The translations under genes were made by a program, and so were the position numbers. 19,314 bases of DNA, taken from Bacteroidota bacterium. GTDB lineage: Bacteria > Bacteroidota > Bacteroidia > Bacteroidales > Marinifilaceae. The stretch lies in the NCBI GenBank assembly GCA_023400335.1, contig JAEXFF010000195.1:1-19314 (forward strand), read 5' to 3'. The number at the start of each line of letters is the position of its first letter. The first letter of the stretch is position 1. The notes under the pieces are model-generated. The model saw only the letters and a list, made by a program, of their open reading frames with translations. It was not told the DNA's origin and did no database searches. Shown here one piece after another: positions 7,968 through 15,496 of this stretch.

Positions 7968-8005
7968 TGTATAATTATTTAACAGTTTTGTCCATTTTTT
8001 AGACA
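7968..8005 (+). promoter_or_regulatory. Tandem enhancer-like palindromes (UAS pair B) for P3-P4
   Basis: TGTATAATTATTTAACA (7968-7984) and TGTCCATTTTTTAGACA (7989-8005) are both TGT-N11-ACA dyads, 21 bp apart centre to centre. The promoter-proximal copy shares the TGTCC...TAGACA arms with the site at 1896-1912. Their centres fall about 109 and 88 bp upstream of the predicted transcription start, matching modules A and C within 1 bp. The distal copy is the weaker match (AAC in place of GAC). Confidence 0.72.
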
Positions 8006-8058
8006 GTATTTTAATTCTATTCTTAGTTAAATGTATAACTATTAATCAGTTATATATT

Positions 8059-8073
8059 TGGCATATAATTTGA
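8059..8073 (+). promoter_or_regulatory. Sigma-54-type -24/-12 promoter B
   Basis: TGGCATATAATTTGA matches TGGCAC-N5-TTGC in spacing, with GG at 8060-8061 and TTG at 8070-8072. The last base is A instead of C. Predicted +1 is near 8085, 32 nt before the P3 ATG at 8117. The upstream half TGGCATA is identical to promoters A and C. Confidence 0.7.
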
Positions 8074-8116
8074 CATGAATAAGTAAAAAATACAGAAGTT
8101 ATATAACTGAAAGCAT

Positions 8117-10468
8117 ATGGAAAGAAGTGGTTTAAAAATTTTTTGGCGAAATTTAATCAAGCAGAAGACGGTTGGTATTTTGAGTATCGGGAGTTTGGCC
8201 ATTGCAATTGCTGTGGTAATTCTTATCGGATTGTGGGCGGCTAATGAATTCAGTTTTGATAAGTTTCAGAAAGACGGGGAGAGAATTTATCGGGTATACG
8301 GGAGTCTAATGCTGAACAATACTCCCACTGCTATTGGTTCAACTTATAAAATTCTAGGATCTGATGCGGTGCAAAAGTTTCCGGAAATTACAGATATGTG
8401 CCGGATTACACTACAAGATTTGGAGGTAAAAATTAATGATATAATATATCAGGACAATAAAATCTTTTTAGTGGATTCCAATTTCTTTACATTTTTCACA
8501 TTTGCTTTAAAAACAGGAGATCCGCGTACTTGTCTTTCTGCTCCTGATGGTTTAGTAATCGATGAATTTGCTGCTAACCGGTATTTCCCTGGCGAAAATC
8601 CCATCGGAAAAATGATGACTATACAGGATAAAATATTTACAGTGACAGCTGTAATGGAAAATATGCCGGAGAATACTCATCTCAAAGCTCATATTATTAG
8701 TCCTTTCCTGGGTTATTGGGCAAAAGATCAGTATTTGGGTTACGGTTCTACAGATTGCTTCCTGACCTATTTCAAAATAGAGAATCCGGCTTATATTTCT
8801 CGTCTCGAAAAGGGAATGACGGAATTGATCCGTATCACCAGTTCTCAATGGCAACAACTGGGTTTTGAATATAAACTGCAGCCCTTATCGGATATCCATT
8901 TTAATAATTCCTTTAAGTTCGATAATGTAGCCCATGGAAATAAAAGTTTGGTACTGGTTTTTTTGTTAACGGCTTTTGTAATCTTGTTGATTGCTTGTAT
9001 TAATTTTATTAATCTTTTTATTTCTACCTCTTTTTTAAGAGCTAAATCCATCGGAGTGAAAAAAACTCATGGGGCAGAAAAAGGAATGTTGATACGTGAA
9101 TTTTATAAGGAGACATTTTATTATGTATTGATTGCCTTGGTGATCGGAGTGGTGGTGGCTCAGCTGACTTTACCATTATTCAATCGCCTGGCGGATTATC
9201 ATTTGACAATTGATTTTTTGAATCCGTGGTTATATATTTTTCTGCTCGGGGTGACTTTATTTGTCATGTTGACGGCAGGGACTTTTCCGGCTTTGTATAT
9301 GACCAAATTCAATGCTGTAGCTACTTTAAAAGGACAATTTAAAGGGAAAAATCTTTCTTTTTTACAGAAAGGTTTGATTATTGTACAGTTTACGGCTTCT
9401 ATCATCATTCTGATATCTGTTTTCTTTATCAATAAACAGGTAAATTACATGATTCATAAAGATTTGGGTTTTGATAAAGAAAATGTTTTATATGTATATG
9501 ACCGGGGCGGTTTTGTGAAGAATTACGAAGCGTTCCGGAATGAAATGAAAAGTTATCCCTTTATTCAAGATGTAACTTTAAAAGATACGGATCCGGCGGG
9601 TTGGTGCAGGGGAAATTCGGTAAAAAAACCGGGTGATGATCAGGAATATCTGATGGAATTTTGCCAAATAAAACCCAATTATTTTGATATGATGGGCATG
9701 CGGATGTCTGCAGGACAAGAATTTAGTGAAGATTCCGGAGATTCTTTACATTATTGTATTTTGAACGAAACAGCGGCCCGGATGTTAGGTTTTACTGAAC
9801 CTGTAGGAGAAAAACTATATACAGATAACCGGTTTTATATTGTTCGGGGAGTGGTAAAAGATGCACAGACGAAGTCACTTCACCAAGGAATAGATCCGCA
9901 AATTTATTTTACTTTTGAAAAAGACTGGATCGGTGATCCTACCGTTCTGTTTAAAATACAGGGAAACCCGCAGGAAGCCGTTCACCTGATTCAAAATAAA
10001 TGGAACGACCTCAATCCCGGTACTTCTTTTGATTATTATTTTTTAGATGATACTTATGCCCGTTTATATAAGGCGGAAACCAATGCCGGACAGATATTGG
10101 GGGTTGCCATGATCATTACGTTGATTATTAGTGTTGCAGGTTTATTTGCCATTGCTTATTATACCACACAACGCCGGCTGAAAGAAGTCGGAGTGCGGAA
10201 AGTAAATGGGGCTTCAGTATGGGAATTATTATTAATCCTGAACTGCGATTTCTTTGTTTGGGTCGGAATTTCTTTTCTGATCGCTTGTCCTTTGGCTTAT
10301 ATCTTTGTATCCCATTGGCTGGAAAGTTTTGTGGAGAGAACTTCTTTAAGTTGGGGAATATTTGCCCTTGTGGGAATCATTACATTTTTTGTGACTTTAC
10401 TGACTGTTAGTTACCAGACTTGGAAAGCAGCCAATGTAAATCCGGTAAAGGTGCTGAAAAGTGAATAA
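8117..10468 (+). CDS. P3: double-length MacB/FtsX-type ABC permease
   Basis: A 783-residue inner-membrane permease. TM1 is at about 18-40, periplasmic domain 1 at 41-275 with the motif GENPIGKMM, TM2-4 at about 277-300, 331-352 and 370-395. TM5 is at 419-440, periplasmic domain 2 at 441-657, and TM6-8 at 658-682, 711-732 and 745-768. Coupling loops are SIGVKKTHGAEKGML and VGVRKVNGASVWELL; the C-terminus is NVNPVKVLKSE. Its closest relative is the next gene, P4: 33 of the first 50 residues are identical, and nucleotide-identical blocks occur later in the genes. The two stand 34 bp apart and form an operon behind the sigma-54-like promoter at 8059. No ATPase is encoded with them, so an ATPase must be supplied in trans; the one at 2013 is the obvious candidate. 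Substrate unknown. Confidence 0.9.
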   Translation: MERSGLKIFWRNLIKQKTVGILSIGSLAIAIAVVILIGLWAANEFSFDKFQKDGERIYRVYGSLMLNNTPTAIGSTYKILGSDAVQKFPEITDMCRITLQDLEVKINDIIYQDNKIFLVDSNFFTFFTFALKTGDPRTCLSAPDGLVIDEFAANRYFPGENPIGKMMTIQDKIFTVTAVMENMPENTHLKAHIISPFLGYWAKDQYLGYGSTDCFLTYFKIENPAYISRLEKGMTELIRITSSQWQQLGFEYKLQPLSDIHFNNSFKFDNVAHGNKSLVLVFLLTAFVILLIACINFINLFISTSFLRAKSIGVKKTHGAEKGMLIREFYKETFYYVLIALVIGVVVAQLTLPLFNRLADYHLTIDFLNPWLYIFLLGVTLFVMLTAGTFPALYMTKFNAVATLKGQFKGKNLSFLQKGLIIVQFTASIIILISVFFINKQVNYMIHKDLGFDKENVLYVYDRGGFVKNYEAFRNEMKSYPFIQDVTLKDTDPAGWCRGNSVKKPGDDQEYLMEFCQIKPNYFDMMGMRMSAGQEFSEDSGDSLHYCILNETAARMLGFTEPVGEKLYTDNRFYIVRGVVKDAQTKSLHQGIDPQIYFTFEKDWIGDPTVLFKIQGNPQEAVHLIQNKWNDLNPGTSFDYYFLDDTYARLYKAETNAGQILGVAMIITLIISVAGLFAIAYYTTQRRLKEVGVRKVNGASVWELLLILNCDFFVWVGISFLIACPLAYIFVSHWLESFVERTSLSWGIFALVGIITFFVTLLTVSYQTWKAANVNPVKVLKSE

Positions 10469-10502
10469 CAGAAACGTCTCTGGAACATATAAAATAAATT
10501 TT

Positions 10503-12851
10503 ATGAATCTGAATAGTTTCAAAGTCTTTGTACGAAATCTGAAAAAACAGAAAACCGTTGGTATACTGAGTATTGGTTGTCTGGGAATTAGTATAGCTGT
10601 GGCTTTACTCATCGGGTTATGGGGAATCAATGAATTGAGTTTCGATAATTTTCATCAGCATGGAGATCAGATTTATCGTTTGACTATAAATACGTTTAAA
10701 AATAATGAATCGACTCGTTTTGGTTCAACGTTTAAACCTTTCGGGGAAGAAGCAAAAGATAAGTTTCCGGAAATCCGAAAAATGTGCCGGGTTGCTGCCT
10801 GGACTGATAGCGAAATCTGGATCGGCAACACCGTATATAACCAAAATAAGGTTTTAGTCACAGATACTAATTTTTTTACTTTTTTTACGTTTCCCCTGAA
10901 GGTGGGAAATATTGCTAGCATTTTTGAAGCACCGGACAATATTGTACTTTCCGAATCAACTGTACTTAAATATTTTCCCGGAGAAGATCCGATAGGGAAA
11001 ATACTCCGTTACGGAGGGCAAAATTTTAAAGTTACGGGAATCATGTATGATATGCCTGCTAATTCTCATTTGCAGGCTGATATGATTGTTCCTTTATTCG
11101 GTTGGTATGCAAGGGATGTGTGGGGCGGTTCGGATATTTATATCACCTATTTTCAGATTGAGCCTACGACAAACTTTCCGACTTTACAAAACGAATTGAC
11201 TCAATTGTTGTCAGATCGTATGATTTCTTTCCGGGACCGGAAGAGTTCCGTCTATCTTGAACCTTTAAAAGATATTCATTTCTCTACAGAAAGCGGATCA
11301 GAAAATATTGCCAAAGGGAGCAAGTCCTTGGTAATGATTTTTTTACTGACGGCTTTAGTGGTATTATTGATCGCCTGTATTAATTTTATTAATCTCTTTA
11401 TATCCACTTCCTTTTTGAGAGCTAAGGCGATAGGTGTAAAGAAAACACATGGAGCAGATAAAATTTCTTTAATCCGGGAATTTTTTACGGAGACTTTTTA
11501 TTATGTAATAATGGCTGTTGGTCTTGGAGTAGTTATAGCTTGTGTCGGAGTCCCGTTTTTTAATGAAATGGCCAATAGCAATATTTATATTGATTTCAAG
11601 TCCCCTTTATTGTATGTTTTTTTAGGGGGACTTACTCTTTTTACTGTTTTTATTGCCGGTTTTTTCCCGGCTGTATATATGACTAAGTTCGGAGTGGTAG
11701 AAACCATGCGGGGGCAATTCAAAGGTAAAAACCTTTCTTTTTTACAAAAAGGATTGATTATAGCTCAATTTACAGCCTCTGTGATTTTTTTGATTTCCAT
11801 CTTTTTTATCAATAAACAGGTTCATTTTATGATAAGTACCGATTTGGGATTTGATAAAGAAAATGTTTTGTATGTAGAAGGGCGGGATGATTTTGCGAAA
11901 CATTATGAAGCTGTACGGCATGATTTGTTACAATGCCCCGCGATAAAAGATGTAAGCCGGAAAAATTCTTTGCCGACCGATTGGGTACAGGGATGGACTG
12001 TCGGTAAAGAAGGGATGGAGGATAAATATCTGATGGAGATGTGCCGTGTTGATTACAATTATTTCGATCTGATGGGGATGAAAGTCATAGAAGGGGAAAA
12101 TCCTTTCCGGGAAGTGCATGATTCTCTTCGTTATTGCCTGATTAATGAAAGGGCAGCTCAATTATTGGCTATGGAAAATCCTGTAGGAGAAAATTTATTG
12201 ATTTACGGTTCTTATTATCCCATAAAGGGTGTTGTAAAAAATGCTCAGACCAAGTCCTTTCATCAGGGAGTCGATCCTCAGGTTTATTTAAAATTGAACG
12301 AGTCCTGGGGAAGCAGGGGTGTTCCTTATTTAATTAAAATAAAAGGGGACCCGCAGGTGGCAATTCGGGCGATAGAAGCAAAATGGAAAGAATTGGTACC
12401 CCATGTGCCTTTCCAATACGGTTTTTTGGATCAGGCTTATGAAAATTTATATAAGGCGGAAACCAATGCCGGTAAAATTTTATCTTCGGCTATGTTCGTG
12501 ATTTTACTGATCAGTATTGTCGGTTTATTTGCCATGGCTTTTTATGCGACACAAAGACGTATTAAGGAAATAGGAGTTCGTAAAGTGAATGGTGCAACAG
12601 TTGGCGAAATCCTGCTCATATTAAACCGTGATTTTTTAATGTGGGTATTGGTCGCTTTTGTGCTAGCTTGCCCGATCGCTTACATTTTTATTTCCCGTTG
12701 GTTGGAAAATTTCCGTATTCGTACGGAAATCAGTTGGTGGATATTTGCAGCAGTCGGTTTAATTGTGGTTTTTGTCGCTTTGCTGACGGTTAGTTATCAA
12801 ACTTGGAAAGCAGCTACTGTTAATCCGGTGAAAGCCTTGAAAACAGAGTAA
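10503..12851 (+). CDS. P4: double-length MacB/FtsX-type ABC permease
   Basis: A 782-residue inner-membrane permease and sister of P3. The open frame extends upstream to a GTG at 10461 that overlaps the P3 stop. The ATG at 10503 is chosen because it aligns residue for residue with the P3 start (both have K7, F9, R11-N12-L13) and gives a 34-bp intergenic gap. The layout matches P3: TM1 near 18-40, a periplasmic domain containing GEDPIGKIL, an FtsX unit with coupling loop AIGVKKTHGADKISL, TM5 near 420-440, a second periplasmic domain, then the last FtsX unit with IGVRKVNGATVGEIL and the C-terminal TVNPVKALKTE. It shares a 27-nt identical block with P3 (12446-12472 versus 10063-10089), a sign of recent duplication or gene conversion. 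It is co-transcribed with P3 by spacing and has no ATPase of its own. Confidence 0.9.
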   Translation: MNLNSFKVFVRNLKKQKTVGILSIGCLGISIAVALLIGLWGINELSFDNFHQHGDQIYRLTINTFKNNESTRFGSTFKPFGEEAKDKFPEIRKMCRVAAWTDSEIWIGNTVYNQNKVLVTDTNFFTFFTFPLKVGNIASIFEAPDNIVLSESTVLKYFPGEDPIGKILRYGGQNFKVTGIMYDMPANSHLQADMIVPLFGWYARDVWGGSDIYITYFQIEPTTNFPTLQNELTQLLSDRMISFRDRKSSVYLEPLKDIHFSTESGSENIAKGSKSLVMIFLLTALVVLLIACINFINLFISTSFLRAKAIGVKKTHGADKISLIREFFTETFYYVIMAVGLGVVIACVGVPFFNEMANSNIYIDFKSPLLYVFLGGLTLFTVFIAGFFPAVYMTKFGVVETMRGQFKGKNLSFLQKGLIIAQFTASVIFLISIFFINKQVHFMISTDLGFDKENVLYVEGRDDFAKHYEAVRHDLLQCPAIKDVSRKNSLPTDWVQGWTVGKEGMEDKYLMEMCRVDYNYFDLMGMKVIEGENPFREVHDSLRYCLINERAAQLLAMENPVGENLLIYGSYYPIKGVVKNAQTKSFHQGVDPQVYLKLNESWGSRGVPYLIKIKGDPQVAIRAIEAKWKELVPHVPFQYGFLDQAYENLYKAETNAGKILSSAMFVILLISIVGLFAMAFYATQRRIKEIGVRKVNGATVGEILLILNRDFLMWVLVAFVLACPIAYIFISRWLENFRIRTEISWWIFAAVGLIVVFVALLTVSYQTWKAATVNPVKALKTE

Positions 12852-12889
12852 AAAGAGAAGTTTTTGGGTAATGTATTCTTCCTGCTGAG

Positions 12890-12927
12890 GGGTAAAAATT
12901 TAGACAGGAATGTAAAATAATTATACA
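12890..12927 (+). promoter_or_regulatory. Tandem enhancer-like palindromes (UAS pair C) for P5-P6
   Basis: GGGTAAAAATTTAGACA (12890-12906, left arm degenerate) and TGTAAAATAATTATACA (12911-12927, a full TGT-N11-ACA dyad) lie exactly 21 bp apart. Their centres are about 110 and 89 bp upstream of the predicted start of transcription, the same as in module A. The proximal copy matches 12 of the 15 core positions of the site at 1897-1911. The distal copy keeps the TTTAGACA arm only, so a bound dimer there would rely on cooperativity. Confidence 0.7.
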
Positions 12928-12981
12928 GGTGAAAACGTTTATCAAGTATTTAAAATGTTGAAATTCACTATTTTATTCTTT

Positions 12982-12996
12982 TGGCATAAAGGTTGT
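12982..12996 (+). promoter_or_regulatory. Sigma-54-type -24/-12 promoter C
   Basis: TGGCATAAAGGTTGT has GG at 12983-12984 and TTG at 12993-12995, the exact RpoN spacing, with T replacing the last C. Unlike promoter A, it shows no overlapping TAnnTTTG-like box, so it is the cleanest sigma-54 candidate of the three. Predicted +1 is near 13008, giving a leader of about 78 nt before the P5 ATG at 13086. Confidence 0.7.
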
Positions 12997-13085
12997 TCCC
13001 TTCAGCTAAAAACGGATAAAAATTCTCATCTGTTTACTCAACATTTCAATTTTTATTCCGAAAACGTAAATTTAATTGAACGGCT

Positions 13086-15395
13086 ATGAATTTTTTGGAT
13101 TTAAAGGTATTTGTCAGAAGTTTAATCCGGAATAAATTATATTCGGTAATAACAATCATTGGTTTTGCAATTTCTTTAACTTTTGTACTATTATTGAGTG
13201 TTTATATTCGTCAGGAATTATCTGTGGATGACTTTCATGTAAACAAAGACAGGATTGTGCGGATGGAAGGGGAAGATGGAGCGACCTGGGGAGCTTTGGT
13301 GGCTCAAGGCGTAAAGGATGCTTTTCCGGAAATCGAAGCTTATACGAGGATATATGAAAACAATTCAGATTATGCGACGACAGCAGATGGGAATAAGTTA
13401 CTGCTTCACAGTTTATATGTAGATACGGCTTTTTTAGATATGTTTTCTTTTCCTTTGACAGAAGGACGGAATTTTAAAGCTAAAAAAGAAGTAGTTATTA
13501 GCCGTTCTTTTGCCCGGAAGATGTTTGGCGATGAATCGGCTCTTGGAAAAGATTTGAATATGGGAGGTGAAACCGGATGGTTAATTGTCGGAGTGGCGGA
13601 GGATTTCCCGAAAAATACCCATTTTAAAACTTGCGATGCCTTGTTGAATTTTAATAGTTTGAATGCAGGTTGGATTGGAAATAACAATAGTTCTGCCTTT
13701 GCGACTTATCTGATGGTGCGACCGGGTGCAGAGCTTTTTTCTAAAATTCCGGTTATGCTCGAATACCTGAAAAAAGACTTTTGGATGTATAAGGATAATT
13801 ACAGAAAACAACTTTTTTTAGACCCTTTGAAAGAGGTGTATTGGAGTCCGAAATTGACTTACGGGGTACATCACAATAGCCGTACTTTTGTCTCCGTCAT
13901 GATGGCTATTGTCGGGATTATTTTGATTTTGGCGTTGATCAATTACAATAACCTTTCCGTAGCGCGGGTCGGTTTTAGGGCAAAAGAGTCGGCAATAAAG
14001 AAATTACTGGGTAGTAATAACAGGGCTTTGTTCCGTCAATTTATTGCAGAATCGGTCAGTCTCTGCTATGTAGCCTTTATTTTAGCTTGTATTTTTACCG
14101 TTTCTGTAATTCCTTGGTTTAATAATTTATTGAAGACACATATCGAATTGAGTCAACATCTCACCTTTGTAACTCTGATTATTGCTTTATTGGGAGTCGG
14201 AATTATTGGTATAATTGCCGGAATAATACCTGCTTTTATTATCACCCGCTTTAATCCGGTAGCAGTTGTGAAGGGAGTTTTCCGTAAAAAGACGAAGGGG
14301 ATCTATAGTAAAGTACTGATTTCTTTCCAGTATTGTACAGCGATAACATTGATTATTTGTACGCTGGTTATTTGGAAACAGACGGACTTTATGCGAAATT
14401 ATAAATTGGGATACAATAAAAACTATATCGTTTGGTTGGATAATAAAATTACAAGTCAGCAAAAAAATGCTTTACAAAGTGAATTTGAACGAATTCCGGG
14501 CGTACAATTAGTGTCCTTTGTACGGGGTACTCCGATTGACGGAGGAAACAATCAGACCATGACCGATTATGCAGGTACCGGTAAACAGATCAGTTTCCAG
14601 CAATTTGTCGTAGATTCTAATTTCTTTAAAATATTGGATTTACAGGTTATTCCAACCGGGACTGCATACGATAAAAACGGGGTGTGGTTAAATGAAACAG
14701 CTGTGAAAGCGATTGAAGCCAAAGGTGTTCCGACAGAATTCATGTATTATGAACAAAAATGTCCCGTTTTAGGTATTGTAAAGGATTTTCATATAGAAGA
14801 TTTGACATGTGAAATAGAGCCTTTAATTATTTCTCCTTTTCAATCGGATGAGCTGAATTTCTGGACGATTTTGGTAAAAATTTCTCCGGAGAATGCAGCC
14901 GGAACTTTTGATCAGATCAAAAAAACATATAGTCATTTTACCGATGGGCAACCTTTTGATGCCGGTTTTATGGACCAAACCATTGACGACTGGTATAAAT
15001 CGGAAGCTCATACGGCCCGTTTGATCGGTTATTTTTCTATGCTGGCTATAGTGCTGTGTATGATGGGAATTTTGGCCATGGCTACGTATTTTATACAGCA
15101 GCGGATCAAAGAGATCGGGGTAAGACGGGTAAATGGGGCTACAATAAACGGGATTCTTTCTATGTTGATGGGTAATTTTATGAAATGGATTGCGTTGGCT
15201 TTTGTTTTTGCCTGTCCTTTATCTTGGTATATTATGAACCGTTGGCTGGAGGATTATCCTTACCGGACGGATTTGAATTGGGAACTGTTTTTAGGAGCGG
15301 GTTGTATGGCTTTTTTTATTGCAGCAATAATTGTAGGCTGGCAAAGTATAAAAGCGGCATCTGAAAATCCGGTAAAGGCTTTACAAAATGAATAA
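13086..15395 (+). CDS. P5: double-length MacB/FtsX-type ABC permease
   Basis: A 769-residue inner-membrane permease. TM1 is at about 22-41 (IIGFAISLTFVLLLSVY), periplasmic domain 1 at 42-264 with DESALGKDL, TM2-4 at about 266-288, 322-346 and 360-385. TM5 is at 409-430, periplasmic domain 2 at 431-646, and TM6-8 at 647-672, 700-720 and 733-756. Coupling loops are ESAIKKLLGSNNRALF and IGVRRVNGATINGIL; the C-terminus is SENPVKALQNE. It is most similar to P6 (32 of the first 48 residues identical, including SVYIRQEL), and both differ from P3/P4 in the first coupling loop. It sits behind promoter module C, and P6 follows after 101 bp. No ATPase is encoded with it. Substrate unknown. Confidence 0.9.
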   Translation: MNFLDLKVFVRSLIRNKLYSVITIIGFAISLTFVLLLSVYIRQELSVDDFHVNKDRIVRMEGEDGATWGALVAQGVKDAFPEIEAYTRIYENNSDYATTADGNKLLLHSLYVDTAFLDMFSFPLTEGRNFKAKKEVVISRSFARKMFGDESALGKDLNMGGETGWLIVGVAEDFPKNTHFKTCDALLNFNSLNAGWIGNNNSSAFATYLMVRPGAELFSKIPVMLEYLKKDFWMYKDNYRKQLFLDPLKEVYWSPKLTYGVHHNSRTFVSVMMAIVGIILILALINYNNLSVARVGFRAKESAIKKLLGSNNRALFRQFIAESVSLCYVAFILACIFTVSVIPWFNNLLKTHIELSQHLTFVTLIIALLGVGIIGIIAGIIPAFIITRFNPVAVVKGVFRKKTKGIYSKVLISFQYCTAITLIICTLVIWKQTDFMRNYKLGYNKNYIVWLDNKITSQQKNALQSEFERIPGVQLVSFVRGTPIDGGNNQTMTDYAGTGKQISFQQFVVDSNFFKILDLQVIPTGTAYDKNGVWLNETAVKAIEAKGVPTEFMYYEQKCPVLGIVKDFHIEDLTCEIEPLIISPFQSDELNFWTILVKISPENAAGTFDQIKKTYSHFTDGQPFDAGFMDQTIDDWYKSEAHTARLIGYFSMLAIVLCMMGILAMATYFIQQRIKEIGVRRVNGATINGILSMLMGNFMKWIALAFVFACPLSWYIMNRWLEDYPYRTDLNWELFLGAGCMAFFIAAIIVGWQSIKAASENPVKALQNE

Positions 15396-15496
15396 GTAGA
15401 AAAATTTGTATTACCGTGAAGCAGGAAAAAGATGGGGAAGGCTTTTTATCGAACGTACAAAAAGGCTAAAAGTAATTTTATTTAAATAAAATAATT

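Larger units (their letters stand above)
7711..8116. other. 406-bp intergenic region carrying promoter module B
   Basis: No gene is supported here. The left half has a 13-bp direct repeat (AAGGTTTGATTGT at 7728-7740 and 7762-7774) and a 6-bp hairpin (CCGGAT-CTTT-ATCCGG, 7858-7873) without a T-tract. The right half holds the palindrome pair (7968-8005), the sigma-54-like promoter (8059-8073) and two AT-rich inverted repeats (8034-8054 and 8097-8108). Its position marks the boundary between the ATPase-P1-P2 block and the P3-P4 block. Confidence 0.7.

Noticed and set aside
10461..10502. Upstream GTG start for P4 giving 14 more residues and overlap with P3
   Set aside because: The added residues do not resemble the N-termini of the other permeases, whereas the ATG at 10503 aligns exactly with the P3 start.
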